Positions 7,669 to 16,630 of a DNA stretch of 34,410 bases are shown piece after piece. Within the stretch, counting starts at the first letter, position 1. Every line of letters starts with the position of its first letter. Below the pieces are notes generated by a model. That model saw only the letters and a program-made list of their open reading frames with translations, was not told where the DNA came from and searched no databases. The stretch is from Spirobacillus cienkowskii (GTDB taxonomy: Bacteria > Bdellovibrionota_B > Oligoflexia > Silvanigrellales > Silvanigrellaceae): assembly GCA_003339605.1 (NCBI GenBank), contig QOVW01000083.1, positions 1-34,410 on the forward strand, in the 5' to 3' direction. The position numbers were made by a program, and so were the translations under genes.

Positions 7669-8493
7669 ATGAAACATTTAAAAGAAGCCAGAATATTATT
7701 AGAACAAGGTGATTCCGCAGGCGCTATGGAGATTATCGAAAATCTTTTATCGCTATCCCCTAAAAATACGGAAGCCTTAAAAATGAAATCGTTTATCCTA
7801 GATTCATGGGGGCGATTTGATGAATCCTTGAGTCTGTTGCATCAACTTGGCAAACTCTCTTCACCCTCTGAAGAAGAACCTTTTTTTGAGCTCGACAAAC
7901 GTATAGAAGAAGATCGCGAGTCTTTAATTTATAGTCGTTTAACCCCAGAAGGCAGATGGTACTTTCAATTTTCTCCTCTGCAAATGTTTATCTCTTTAGT
8001 GGGTTTAATGGGATGTGTGTTATTTTTGCTCACAAGCCCGACTTACTTTGATGAAACAAATGCAACGAAATCAATATCTCCTGGTTTATTGCTGTCATTT
8101 TTTTCACTCGTTGTTTTACCTTGGTTTATATTAATAATGATAAACATTCGAGGAATAAAAAAAATATTAGTTGGCTTAACTGGAATTCATGTTTTTTATG
8201 GTTTAAAAAAAGTGATCTATACATGGGAAGAAATGGGTTCTGTTGTAATAGAATATGATACAAATTTAAATACTGATTATCTGCATTTAATTATATATTC
8301 AAAAAATACAAGAGAAGCTCTAGTCAATTTTGATATATCAAGAAACAGTAGCGTAATTAGAGCTCGCAGGCATTTTGTTCGATTAATTTTAAGTTATATT
8401 GATACTGTTAGCTATGTCCCCAGAGGAAAAGCAACAGAGTTTCTCAATCATAACGATAAAGCTCAAAATACCAATAATAGCTCTGCAGCTTAA
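7669..8493 (+). CDS. TPR-containing protein with two membrane segments, function unknown
   Basis: 274 residues from the ATG at 7669; the same frame is open back to 7540 but that part runs through the rplI terminator, so it is not used. No clear Shine-Dalgarno is visible. Residues ~1-62 form one or two tetratricopeptide-like helical pairs (ARILLEQGDSAGAMEIIENL, SPKNTEALKMKSFILDSWGRFDE). Two hydrophobic segments follow at ~103-122 and ~138-160, then a C-terminal soluble domain (~161-250) with a WEEMGSVVIEYD strand, faintly like bacterial PH-type domains that follow paired membrane helices. The tail is polar. It is convergent with rarA, 6 bases apart. I do not recognise a specific function. Confidence 0.7.
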   Translation: MKHLKEARILLEQGDSAGAMEIIENLLSLSPKNTEALKMKSFILDSWGRFDESLSLLHQLGKLSSPSEEEPFFELDKRIEEDRESLIYSRLTPEGRWYFQFSPLQMFISLVGLMGCVLFLLTSPTYFDETNATKSISPGLLLSFFSLVVLPWFILIMINIRGIKKILVGLTGIHVFYGLKKVIYTWEEMGSVVIEYDTNLNTDYLHLIIYSKNTREALVNFDISRNSSVIRARRHFVRLILSYIDTVSYVPRGKATEFLNHNDKAQNTNNSSAA

Positions 8494-8499
8494 AAAATA

Positions 8500-9780
8500 T
8501 TAATAATTTTTTTTATCCCACAGCTCTGATAATCTTTGTTTTAGGCGCAGTTCAACTCCAAATTGCGATGGCAAATAAGCAGGCTGTTTTTCTTTTTGTT
8601 TAAAATTAAATATAGCTTGAGGCAAATATTCGGTTAAAACAAAACTATTTTCATAATTGTGAGGATATTGATAGTGTTGACTCCCCTTGATTGTTAATTT
8701 TGTAGGGGGCTCAATCGACAATCCCTTTTCTTCTGCTTGCAAACGCCATTTACGCACAACCTCAATAGCAGCATAAGCTTTATTGCTTTTAAATGTGCTG
8801 GCTAAATACGTAACACATTGTGCCAGCGGAATTCTGCCTTCTGGCATACCAACACATTCTACCGCTTTATAAGCACTTGTCGCTAGAGTCAGCGCTTGAG
8901 GATCGGCATTGCCAACATCTTCGCTCGCAAAAATAATACAGCGCCTTAAAATAAATAAAGGATCTTCTCCTTTATCAAGAGCTGCAATGGCGTAAAATAA
9001 TGCCGCATCAGGGTCGCTGCCTCGCATACTTTTTATCATTGCGCTTACAAAGTCGTAGTGATTTTTAGCTGAAAAGAATTTTAATGAATTATTAAAAATT
9101 TCTTGTTCTTCTTCTGCATTTGTACAGTAAAAAATATTTTCAAGAAGGTTTAAGGCAAATCGCAAATCTCCGCCGCTCATTTTTGCAATTTTATGAATCA
9201 CATTATTTTTTAAATGATCGATAAATTCAGGATTTCTTTCGCTTACAACATGTTGCGCATTGTCAGCAAGGTAAGTCAGTCCTAAAAATAACCCTTCCAG
9301 AATTTCTGTTTCGTTTAGCGCAGACACATAAATACAACGCATCCGGCTTAATATTGGAGCACTCAGTTCAGTATTTGGTGGCTCCGTTGTTGCTCCAATA
9401 ATCCAAGCTTCAGTGAATTCGAGTATGGGAAGCAAAGCATCTTGTTGCGTTCGATTGAGCCTATGAATTTCGTCAATAAATACAAGAGGTGGCTTATTAT
9501 GGTTTGCAATCGCAGCGCGAATTTCTTTCACACCATCGCGCACCGCAGAAAGCATAATAAACGGTAGATGACTTGCTTCTCCTAAAAGTTTTGCCAATGT
9601 TGTTTTTCCACAACCAGGAGGTCCCCAGAGGATCACATGAAAAGGTTTCCCCTGAAGCCAATGTTTAAAATCTCTTTCCCATATTTTTTTTGCAGAACCG
9701 AGTAGGTGTAACTGTTGAAGTGAGGGACGAATTTTTTCGGGTAATAAATGTTGTGTTGTGGAATCTTTATTAAAAATCAT
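8500..9780 (-). CDS. rarA: Replication-associated recombination protein A (RarA/MgsA)
   Basis: 426 residues, normal for the family. It is an AAA+ clamp-loader-like ATPase: N-terminal RPSLQQLHLLGSAKKIWE, Walker A GPPGCGKTT, Walker B FIDEIHRLNRTQQDALLP, sensor GATTEPPN, arginine-finger region LSRMRC, and the C-terminal tetramerisation part (DPDAALFYAIAALDKGEDPLFILRR, ASEDVGNADPQAL). RarA acts at stalled replication forks. Its ATG overlaps the TGA of the preceding lnt gene as ATGA, so the two are probably translationally coupled. There is a slight drift from the typical N-terminus (LRPxxLDEVxGQ is written IRPSLQQLHLLGS). Confidence 0.95.
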   Translation of the reverse strand: MIFNKDSTTQHLLPEKIRPSLQQLHLLGSAKKIWERDFKHWLQGKPFHVILWGPPGCGKTTLAKLLGEASHLPFIMLSAVRDGVKEIRAAIANHNKPPLVFIDEIHRLNRTQQDALLPILEFTEAWIIGATTEPPNTELSAPILSRMRCIYVSALNETEILEGLFLGLTYLADNAQHVVSERNPEFIDHLKNNVIHKIAKMSGGDLRFALNLLENIFYCTNAEEEQEIFNNSLKFFSAKNHYDFVSAMIKSMRGSDPDAALFYAIAALDKGEDPLFILRRCIIFASEDVGNADPQALTLATSAYKAVECVGMPEGRIPLAQCVTYLASTFKSNKAYAAIEVVRKWRLQAEEKGLSIEPPTKLTIKGSQHYQYPHNYENSFVLTEYLPQAIFNFKQKEKQPAYLPSQFGVELRLKQRLSELWDKKNY

Positions 9781-11471
9781 GTTGATTTATTTCGTATTAT
9801 TAAAAATGACCATATTAAAGCAATGCCACCAAGAATTCTAAGCGGCCAATCAGAAAAAATCGAATACAATGTTGCTTCTTCAGAAATGGGAACATCTACA
9901 AAACCAGTACTTTGCGTTAATATTTGCGTAGACGGTAAAATAACTCTGCCTAAAGGATCGAATGCCATGGTTGGACCCGAATTTGTCACCATTATTAGGC
10001 TTCGCGAATTTTCAATCGCACGAAACTGATTGAGCACACTAAACTCAAGCCCAGCATTGCTATCTACCATCCAAATAAAATTTGCTTGATTAACAAAAAT
10101 CGAAGCCTTTCCTTTTGCTGCTTGCAAGCGTGGAAGCTCAGCGTAGATTGAATCAAAACAAATCAACGGTGCAACATAATGTTTTTCACTATAACCTAAT
10201 GCATCATAACTTTTCCCAACCTCGAGCTTACTCGCATTGGTAAAAATTTTACGATAAGCAATACCAAGAGATGGAAAAAAATTTTCTAAAGGTAAATTTT
10301 CTCCAAACGGCATTGGAATCCATTTTTCATATTCCTTGCTCAGCGAACCATCAGGTCTAATTAAAAAAGAAGCTGACCATACTTTTACATCTTCAAGACT
10401 TTTTAATTTTAAGTCTTGTTTATCCCATTTAGTTGCTTGCACTAAAATTGGTACATGAGTAGCAGTTGCAAGCTTTTTCGTTGCATTAAATTCATCATAA
10501 TCTAAGGTAAAATAACTTTGTGTTGCGCTTTCGGGCCACACAAGAAGATCGGGCTTTCTACCATCTGCTTTAATCGCTTTATCAATAGCCTCATAGCTTA
10601 AACGAATAAGATAAGACAAACTCTGACTGTGTGCCTCTTCAGTTGGAAGCTGTAATGACGCAACCGAACTAAATGTAAAGTTTGGTTGGACGTAAGCAAT
10701 GCGAGTTGTCGGTAAATTTTGTAAAGAATGATCAAATTTTCTAACTTTATAGTAACCAAACACAATGATAAAAAACCAAATAACTAAATGCGAACCTATG
10801 GTTAATAAAAATAATAGTCTATTTTTTAAAAAATTTATAATTGCTTTCGATAGTGCTAGATTTGTAAAAAATATAAAAAATGAAATCGCATGAAAACCAA
10901 AAATACTTGATAATTGATTCACATATTGCTCTGAACTCATTAAGCTTCCAAAAGTCCATGTAAAAAACCGTGGAGCTATCATTTCGAGAAAAACAATACT
11001 CATTGCAATAAGTACCAGAGGTATTTTTTTATTATGATGCCGAGTACTCAACCAAGTTTGTACAATTAATGGCGAAAAAATAAACGGAAAATAAAGTGAG
11101 GTTAATAAACAAATAAAAACATAAAGAGGATATGCAACGATTGGTTTTATTGTACTAAAATAAATAATTGGACTAGAGATCCAAAAAAAAGCAAATAATT
11201 GAACTATAAAACCAAAAAACCAAAACGCAAAAAATGCGTGTAAAGCCCTTTTCCTAGCACTAAATGCAATAGAGTGAGGTTTTAAATTAGAGGTTATTGT
11301 ATAAAACTTAGGAAGCGTTTCAATCACAATAAATAATGGGATTAAAGCAAATGGAAGAATAAAACCAATATTAAATGTAGGAAATTGGTAACCAGGAAAG
11401 CCCATTGATACCATTACGGCACTGAGAAAAAGAGCAAGGTACTTAAGAATTCTTGATTTTAAAGTTAGCAT
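9777..11471 (-). CDS. lnt: Apolipoprotein N-acyltransferase
   Basis: 564 residues, about 50 more than the E. coli enzyme. Multiple membrane segments fill ~8-250 (first KYLALFLSAVMVSMGFPGY). The periplasmic nitrilase-like domain carries the family's Glu-Lys-Cys set: E314 in VWPESATQSYF, K383 in YEKWIPMPFGE, and C438 in PLICFDSIYAELPR (the usual CYE is CFD here). FVNQANFIWMVDS and VTNSGPTMAFDPLGR match the family's late motifs, and a C-terminal membrane helix closes it. It adds the third acyl chain to lipoproteins in the inner membrane. The start at 11471 is ATG and lies 96 bases from the divergent DUF1573 gene; rarA overlaps its stop. Confidence 0.94.
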   Translation of the reverse strand: MLTLKSRILKYLALFLSAVMVSMGFPGYQFPTFNIGFILPFALIPLFIVIETLPKFYTITSNLKPHSIAFSARKRALHAFFAFWFFGFIVQLFAFFWISSPIIYFSTIKPIVAYPLYVFICLLTSLYFPFIFSPLIVQTWLSTRHHNKKIPLVLIAMSIVFLEMIAPRFFTWTFGSLMSSEQYVNQLSSIFGFHAISFFIFFTNLALSKAIINFLKNRLLFLLTIGSHLVIWFFIIVFGYYKVRKFDHSLQNLPTTRIAYVQPNFTFSSVASLQLPTEEAHSQSLSYLIRLSYEAIDKAIKADGRKPDLLVWPESATQSYFTLDYDEFNATKKLATATHVPILVQATKWDKQDLKLKSLEDVKVWSASFLIRPDGSLSKEYEKWIPMPFGENLPLENFFPSLGIAYRKIFTNASKLEVGKSYDALGYSEKHYVAPLICFDSIYAELPRLQAAKGKASIFVNQANFIWMVDSNAGLEFSVLNQFRAIENSRSLIMVTNSGPTMAFDPLGRVILPSTQILTQSTGFVDVPISEEATLYSIFSDWPLRILGGIALIWSFLIIRNKST

Positions 11472-11494
11472 TTATGTATCATGACCTATAAGGT

Positions 11495-11548
11495 TTGGAC
11501 TTAAGCAATAAAAAAGTTTATACCAACTGCGGGTCGCATGATATCATG
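11495..11548 (+). promoter_or_regulatory. Candidate promoter and operator palindrome, lnt/DUF1573 divergent region
   Basis: TTGGAC (11495-11500), an 18-base spacer and TATACC (11519-11524) make a weak vegetative-type promoter pointing at the DUF1573 gene. A perfect 12-bp palindrome, CATGATATCATG, at 11537-11548 would lie just past the transcription start, 20 bases before the start codon. A related half (TATCATGA) lies near 11478 on the lnt side. The position would suit a repressor site, but no regulator is identified. Confidence 0.35.
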
Positions 11549-11567
11549 TACATTTGGAGATGACAAT

Positions 11568-12833
11568 ATGCGTTTATCGGGTATTCACAAAATAATATTG
11601 TTTAGATTTTTTATTTTTATAAATATATTTCATATTTTTCCAAATCTATTTGCAAATTCATCGACTGAAATTAATTTACAAGGACAAATTCCAAGAGTTG
11701 AATTTGACTCAACTCGCTATGATTTTGGAGACATCTATCGTGGGCAACGTTTAATTCACCAATATAAGTTTATCAATACAGGAAATGGTACATTAGTATT
11801 CAGCAATATTCATGCTGCTTGCGGGTGTATGAATACAAAAATTTATGCCGAAGACAAAAAAACGATTAAAAATATATTCAAACCAGGAGAAAGAGGAGTC
11901 GTTAACGTAGAATTTAATTCGCAAGATTTTTCTGGAGCAATAATAAGAACCATCACTCTTGAAACCAATATGGGTTCCTCTTCACCAACTGTGACATTAA
12001 CAATAAGCGCAAATGTTTTACAAGAAATTAGCGCTAGTCCTGCCCTCTTGTATGTAGGAAAAATTCATGGAGATACAAACAAAACTTTTACAATTAACAT
12101 GAATTTTTTTGAAAGAGCAAAAAAACTTAACAATCAAGCGGAATCTGTAAGTTATATTCAATCCGAAATTGCCAATTCAAAAATTGCTGATTCTTTCAAA
12201 GACAGTATTTTATCTAACAACGAAAGTTTAAAAATACTTGCAGTCGAATCGAACGTTCCTTATTTAAAAGTCAAGCTTGTTCCAACTGTTCTTGCACAAC
12301 CACCACAAATTTTAGTGCAATTTGATGAAAAACAACTCCCCATAGGCTCAATTAATGCCAAAATTAGGGTTTGGAATAATTCAACATATTATAAAAACTA
12401 TGAAATTCCTGTTGTTGGAGAATCTGTTGGGCATGTTCAAGTGTCTGCTAAATATGTTGAGTTTGGCGTTGTGAATAGAACTCGATCTGCAGAACGCGTG
12501 ATCTCTTTTAAATCTAAAAATAAAAACTTTTTAGTCACAGGCGTTAAAGTCGATCTTAAAAAATTACCCGAACTACAAAGCGTTAAAGATACAGATTTTT
12601 TTGAAGTAAAAAGAGAGAAATCGGTTCATTCTGAAGCAATTTCTGATAGCACAATAACTTCTTTTTTAGTTTCTTTTAAACTATTTTATCCTAAAAAACT
12701 CAATCAAGCCTATGCAAGCATGCAAAAAGCCAATGGTCTGAATGTTTCAGGCTTTTTTATTGTCAAAACGAATGATCCCGACTACAAAGAAATTTCGGTA
12801 CCATTCTTTGGTGTATTAAGGGCAGATCCATGA
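11568..12833 (+). CDS. Exported DUF1573 (Ig-like) protein
   Basis: 421 residues from the ATG at 11568, which has GGAG eight bases upstream; an in-frame ATG at 11538 lies in the palindrome region and has no such site. The N-terminus is a signal peptide (basic MRLSGIHK, hydrophobic core to ~residue 30). Residues ~45-140 carry the DUF1573 pattern: YDFGDIYRGQRLIHQYKFIN, then TGNGTLVFSNIHAACGCMNT, and FKPGERGVVNVEFNSQ. The family is an immunoglobulin-like beta domain, often repeated in envelope proteins. A second, weaker repeat may lie at ~285-420 (YVEFGVVNRTRSAERVISFKS and FFIVKTNDPDYKEISVPFFG). The stop overlaps the start of a 49-codon gene as ATGA. It heads a run to ftsY. The function is unknown; a cell-envelope structural role is inference. 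Confidence 0.8.
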   Translation: MRLSGIHKIILFRFFIFINIFHIFPNLFANSSTEINLQGQIPRVEFDSTRYDFGDIYRGQRLIHQYKFINTGNGTLVFSNIHAACGCMNTKIYAEDKKTIKNIFKPGERGVVNVEFNSQDFSGAIIRTITLETNMGSSSPTVTLTISANVLQEISASPALLYVGKIHGDTNKTFTINMNFFERAKKLNNQAESVSYIQSEIANSKIADSFKDSILSNNESLKILAVESNVPYLKVKLVPTVLAQPPQILVQFDEKQLPIGSINAKIRVWNNSTYYKNYEIPVVGESVGHVQVSAKYVEFGVVNRTRSAERVISFKSKNKNFLVTGVKVDLKKLPELQSVKDTDFFEVKREKSVHSEAISDSTITSFLVSFKLFYPKKLNQAYASMQKANGLNVSGFFIVKTNDPDYKEISVPFFGVLRADP

Positions 12834-12979
12834 CAAGTCATACTACTGTAAAAATTTATCATGCAGCACAAATCTCTTCAGATTTTATTCAATTTGGAAT
12901 TTGCGCTGGTATTTTCTTTTTTTTGTTTGGTTTAACGCTTGTTTGTTTTGCGTTTAAATCAAAATGCAAGGGGTCATAA
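12830..12979 (+). CDS. Small single-pass membrane protein (49 residues)
   Basis: An ATG at 12830 overlaps the DUF1573 stop as ATGA and reads 49 codons to TAA at 12977-12979. The product begins MTSHTTVKIYHAAQISSDF, then has a hydrophobic stretch FGICAGIFFFLFGLTLVCFA (~22-41) and ends with a basic tail (FKSKCKGS), so an N-out/C-in single membrane helix is likely. The next gene starts one base after its stop. Its own 3' end holds the Shine-Dalgarno (AAGGGG, 12968-12973) of that next gene. The tight overlaps on both sides and the clean membrane segment argue that it is real, though it is short enough to be missed by length filters. It has no recognisable family. Confidence 0.65.
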   Translation: MTSHTTVKIYHAAQISSDFIQFGICAGIFFFLFGLTLVCFAFKSKCKGS

Positions 12980-12980
12980 A

Positions 12981-13640
12981 GTGGGATTTTTTCAAAAAAT
13001 TTTTTCTTCGCAACCTAAATCATATGATAAATATGGTGATGTTTTAAAAAAAATTATGACAACTAAGGAACAAAGGCTTGAAGCAATCGAATCCTTACAA
13101 AATCTTCAAGCAGAGTTTGCTGTACCGCAGTTACTCAAAAGATTTGAAATTGCGGTAGATTCTGGATTGCAAGACAGCAAAGAAAAAGAACAATGCTTAA
13201 ACATTATTGTTAAATTTTCTGATAAGGCCAAACCATTTTTAATTGAAGTTTTATCAAAACAACGTAAAATTTCTTGGCCAATTAAAATAGCAGAAAAAAT
13301 TTTTTCTGCAGAAGAATATGTAGACTTATTATTAAATAATTTATCATCACAAATATCAGTATTTGATGAAACTTCGTTAGAAAGAAACGAAGAAATTCTT
13401 TTAGCATTAAAAGAAGCAAAGGTGCATAGAGATACAATTGTTGATAAAGTAACACAATTTTTGTCTGCATCTGATGACAATGTGCGTATGGCTGCATTAG
13501 AGTGCTTAGAAGAACATGCTCTTTTTAATGCCACAGCAAAGAAAATTATTTTAGATCTTGCTACTGAACCAGTAACAGACGAAAACTCTCGATTTATTGG
13601 GGTTGTAAAATCTATTATTCAAAATCATAAATGGTTGTAG
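12981..13640 (+). CDS. HEAT-repeat-like helical protein, function unknown
   Basis: 219 residues from GTG at 12981, seven bases after AAGGGG; the frame is open upstream to an ATG at 12939 but that part overlaps the 49-codon gene and lacks a site. Apart from the N-terminal FFQKIF the protein is predicted helical and soluble, with HEAT-like pairs such as TTKEQRLEAIESLQNLQAEF + AVPQLLKRFEIA and SASDDNVRMAALECLEEH. Proteins of this sort are usually interaction scaffolds. The position directly between membrane-protein genes and ftsY (46 bases on) suggests co-expression with the SRP receptor, not necessarily a shared function. Confidence 0.7.
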   Translation: MGFFQKIFSSQPKSYDKYGDVLKKIMTTKEQRLEAIESLQNLQAEFAVPQLLKRFEIAVDSGLQDSKEKEQCLNIIVKFSDKAKPFLIEVLSKQRKISWPIKIAEKIFSAEEYVDLLLNNLSSQISVFDETSLERNEEILLALKEAKVHRDTIVDKVTQFLSASDDNVRMAALECLEEHALFNATAKKIILDLATEPVTDENSRFIGVVKSIIQNHKWL

Positions 13641-13685
13641 TTTGCCGTTATTAACAAAATATTCTTATTCTAAGGAATTGATCAA

Positions 13686-14918
13686 ATGGATGATCTCTTA
13701 AATAATCCTCTTATTATTTATTCTGGAATTACAATTTTAGCACTACTTGCTTTAAACGTTTTTACTTTAATTAAGTGCCGTAAAGGTAAAGCTAAGCAAG
13801 AGTCTTTGCCTGCAAAAGACTCTATTCGCAATTCCTTAATAGAACTTACAAACCAAAAATCGAATGATTATTTTGATAAACAACAATCTCCAAAAAAGAA
13901 ACTCTCTGTACCAGCTGACGTTGCAAAAGAAGTGTCAGATAAAAAATCCTTTGAAGTGCACTCATGGTTTCAACGATTAAAAGGGGGCTTAAGAAAAACT
14001 CACCATCAAATTATTCAAAATCTCGATGAGTTTTTTCTTTCTAAAGATGATAAAGCTGCTAGAGCAGAAGCATTAGAACTTTTATTTGAACTTTTGGTAC
14101 AAGCCGATGTGGGTGTGCGAACTTCTGAATTACTCGTAGATCGGGTAAAAAGTCGCTTAGGCGCTTCTGATTATTCAGACTCTCAAGTTTTTAAAAATGT
14201 GTTGCGCGAAGAAATTTTTAAAATCTTATCAAACACAAAAGACAATCCTAAAGGAACTCTCGAATCACCACTTCAAAGCCTTGCCAATAAAAAGATTCCT
14301 CATGTGGTGCTCATGGTTGGAGTGAATGGCGTAGGGAAAACAACCACAACAGGCAAACTTGCTTATAAAGCACATTTGCGTGGACAAAAGGTGGTTATTG
14401 GCGCTGCAGATACGTTTCGTGCTGCTGCTGTAGAACAGCTTGCCATTTGGGCGAATCGTTCGCATGCAGAGATGATTCGTTTAAAAGAAGGCTCCGATCC
14501 TGCTTCGGTTGCTTTTGAAACAATAAAACGCGCAACAGATAACTCAGCAAGCATTTGTTTAATTGATACTGCTGGACGCTTACAAAATCGTCAGGACCTT
14601 ATGCAAGAATTGGCAAAAATTGCGCGAGTGATTTCTAAAGAAAACCCCGATGCGCCTCATGAAGTTTTGCTCGTTCTCGATGCAACAACCGGCCAAAACG
14701 CCCTGCAACAAGCGCGTATTTTTAAAGAAGTGATTCAAATTACAGGTCTTGTATTAACGAAATTAGATGGCACTGCCAAAGGAGGCATTGCCATTGCTAT
14801 TGCTGCTGAGCTTGGCGTACCAATTCGTTATTTAGGAGTTGGAGAATCTGTTGAAGATCTAGAACCGTTTGAAGCCCACGACTTTGTGAATGCGTTGTTT
14901 GATTCTGACAAATCTTAA
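13686..14918 (+). CDS. ftsY: Signal recognition particle receptor FtsY, with N-terminal membrane anchor
   Basis: 410 residues. The NG GTPase domain is complete: N-domain helices (~105-190), G1 GVNGVGKTTTTGK at ~212, DTFRAAAVEQLAIWA, G3 DTAGR at 294-298, G4 TKLD at 358-361, and the closing GVGESVEDLEPFEAHDFVNALF. It docks ribosome-nascent chain-SRP complexes at the membrane. The N-terminus is one membrane helix (LIIYSGITILALLALNVFTL, ~9-28) followed by a basic/polar linker, in place of the acidic A-domain of the E. coli protein; membrane-anchored FtsY is known from other bacteria. AAGGAA precedes the ATG by eight bases. It closes the DUF1573 run. Confidence 0.96.
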   Translation: MDDLLNNPLIIYSGITILALLALNVFTLIKCRKGKAKQESLPAKDSIRNSLIELTNQKSNDYFDKQQSPKKKLSVPADVAKEVSDKKSFEVHSWFQRLKGGLRKTHHQIIQNLDEFFLSKDDKAARAEALELLFELLVQADVGVRTSELLVDRVKSRLGASDYSDSQVFKNVLREEIFKILSNTKDNPKGTLESPLQSLANKKIPHVVLMVGVNGVGKTTTTGKLAYKAHLRGQKVVIGAADTFRAAAVEQLAIWANRSHAEMIRLKEGSDPASVAFETIKRATDNSASICLIDTAGRLQNRQDLMQELAKIARVISKENPDAPHEVLLVLDATTGQNALQQARIFKEVIQITGLVLTKLDGTAKGGIAIAIAAELGVPIRYLGVGESVEDLEPFEAHDFVNALFDSDKS

Positions 14919-14938
14919 AAAATTATTTAAAAATTTAA

Positions 14939-16192
14939 TTACTTACAAATTAATAATTCTTTTATGCTTGTTGTGAATTTTTGTGTGACGTTTCCTTTGC
15001 GAGGCTTCCATTCCTCATTTAAAAACATATCGCCAAAATTTATTGTTGACGCTCCACACAAGTTGTTCACTTTATCAATCACAGAAAGCAACTCACTTTC
15101 TTTGTGTAAATTTCTAAAATCAAATAAGTTAGATGGAAGCATATTTTTGCCTTTTAGATCAAAAACCACTACCCCACATTTTTTATATTTTTTTTGTTCT
15201 TTAAAAATTTTTTTAAGCCCAATTTGCCCATATTTTAAAAAATCAGGTGTAAAATTTGAATAGTAAGGCAATCGTATGTTGATTGTGTCGCTATAAAAAT
15301 CTGCTTTATGATAATGCGTACTTAAATACACAGACAGATACTGCGCTTCAAGATTTTCAAGCCTAAGCTTTCTGCATGCAATGCCAATATGGTTGGCAAG
15401 AGCCGTATAAATATCTTCAAAGCTTGTGAGCAATTTAGCAAAACTTCTTGACACAATAATACTTTTTTTAGGCTCATAAAACAATTGAAAATCAATACAA
15501 GAAATGCCTTTTAATTCTCGAGCAATATTCAAGCCATTAATTGTAAAATATTTTTTTATTAAAAGATCGTCTTGTTTTATAAAATCATTTGCACAATGAA
15601 TTCCCAATTCTTGTAGTTTTTTTGCGTATTGTCTACCAATACCCCAAATATCACCAATTTCTACTCGTTCTAATGCTGCGTCAATATGATTATTTTGATA
15701 TAATGCAAGAACACCATTTGCTTTGTGTGATTTTTTAGAAAGTCTGTTTGCAATTTTAGCTAATGTTTTTGTAGAAGAAATTCCTACACTACAAGGTATT
15801 CCTGTGTATTGATAAATAGTATTTTTTATTTTCCAACCGTATTCATGTAAATCTTCCTTCGAAACATGCGAAACTTTTAAAAATGCCTCGTCTATAGAGT
15901 AAATTTCTACCTCAGGAGAAAATTGCTCAAGAATTTTCATAATTCTTGAAGACATATCACCATAGAGAGCATAGTTTGAAGAAAAATATTTGACATTATA
16001 CTTAGTAATTAAATGCTTAATTTGAAAAAAAGGCTGTCCCATTTTGATACCAAGTTCTTTGGCTTCATTGCTGCGACTCACAACTGCCCCATCATTATTG
16101 CTTAAGACAACAACAGGAACATTGCGTAACTTAGGGTTAAATACCCTTTCACATGACACATAAAAATTATTTCCATCCACTAATGCTATCAT
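14939..16192 (-). CDS. umuC: DNA polymerase V catalytic subunit (Y-family)
   Basis: 417 residues, normal length. Catalytic acidic residues are present: [19 protein letters not shown] near the start and the YSIDEAFL motif near residue 100. The finger region [28 protein letters not shown] and the HhH segment ([17 protein letters not shown]) match UmuC rather than DinB, as does the late NLFD/WKPRKGN part near the C-terminus. It performs error-prone translesion synthesis with UmuD'. It starts at ATG 16192, 11 bases after the umuD stop, with no strong Shine-Dalgarno, which suggests coupling to umuD translation. It converges with ftsY. Confidence 0.95.
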   Translation of the reverse strand: MIALVDGNNFYVSCERVFNPKLRNVPVVVLSNNDGAVVSRSNEAKELGIKMGQPFFQIKHLITKYNVKYFSSNYALYGDMSSRIMKILEQFSPEVEIYSIDEAFLKVSHVSKEDLHEYGWKIKNTIYQYTGIPCSVGISSTKTLAKIANRLSKKSHKANGVLALYQNNHIDAALERVEIGDIWGIGRQYAKKLQELGIHCANDFIKQDDLLIKKYFTINGLNIARELKGISCIDFQLFYEPKKSIIVSRSFAKLLTSFEDIYTALANHIGIACRKLRLENLEAQYLSVYLSTHYHKADFYSDTINIRLPYYSNFTPDFLKYGQIGLKKIFKEQKKYKKCGVVVFDLKGKNMLPSNLFDFRNLHKESELLSVIDKVNNLCGASTINFGDMFLNEEWKPRKGNVTQKFTTSIKELLICK

Positions 16193-16202
16193 AATATTTA
16201 TG

Positions 16203-16616
16203 CTACACTGATTTGATGACTGTGGTCACCACACCCCAAATTTCAAAGTTCATACTGTTATTAATATGAATATTGCGATACAATTCGTTTTCTGCTGCAA
16301 GAATAATATTTTGATTTTTTGTAAAAAATCGTTTTACCGTAAACTCTCCATCAACAACTGCAACAACAATTTTACCATTTGTAGCCTTTAAAGATCTATC
16401 AACAACAAGAATATCTCCGTTGTGAATACCTGCCCCTATCATAGAATCTCCCGAAGAGCGAACATAAAATGTCGCAGCAGGATGTTTTACAACGTATTCG
16501 TTTAAATCAATGGATTTCTCGATATAATCGGTTGCAGGAGAAGGAAAACCAGCACAAACTGAACTAAAAACAAATGGAATATAACGCTTCGAGTTTAAAT
16601 TTGGAACAAAAAACAT
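16203..16616 (-). CDS. umuD: UmuD-type self-cleaving S24 peptidase, DNA polymerase V accessory subunit
   Basis: 137 residues from the ATG at 16616, preceded by GGAGG at 4 bases; an upstream in-frame ATG at 16640 lies inside the palindrome described separately. Catalytic Ser58 ([10 protein letters not shown]) and Lys95 (VDGEFTVKR) are in place and the spacing matches E. coli UmuD. The cleavage site reads C-A-G-F-P-S-P, so the cut would fall at A22-G23, an Ala-Gly bond as in LexA, where E. coli UmuD has Cys-Gly. RecA-stimulated removal of the N-terminal arm gives the active UmuD'. It is the first gene of umuD-umuC. Confidence 0.95.
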   Translation of the reverse strand: MFFVPNLNSKRYIPFVFSSVCAGFPSPATDYIEKSIDLNEYVVKHPAATFYVRSSGDSMIGAGIHNGDILVVDRSLKATNGKIVVAVVDGEFTVKRFFTKNQNIILAAENELYRNIHINNSMNFEIWGVVTTVIKSV

Positions 16617-16630
16617 AGACCCTCCAAAAC

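Noticed and set aside
9748-10029. 93-codon plus-strand ORF over the end of lnt
   Set aside because: It is antisense to the conserved nitrilase domain of Lnt, which is clearly the coding strand.
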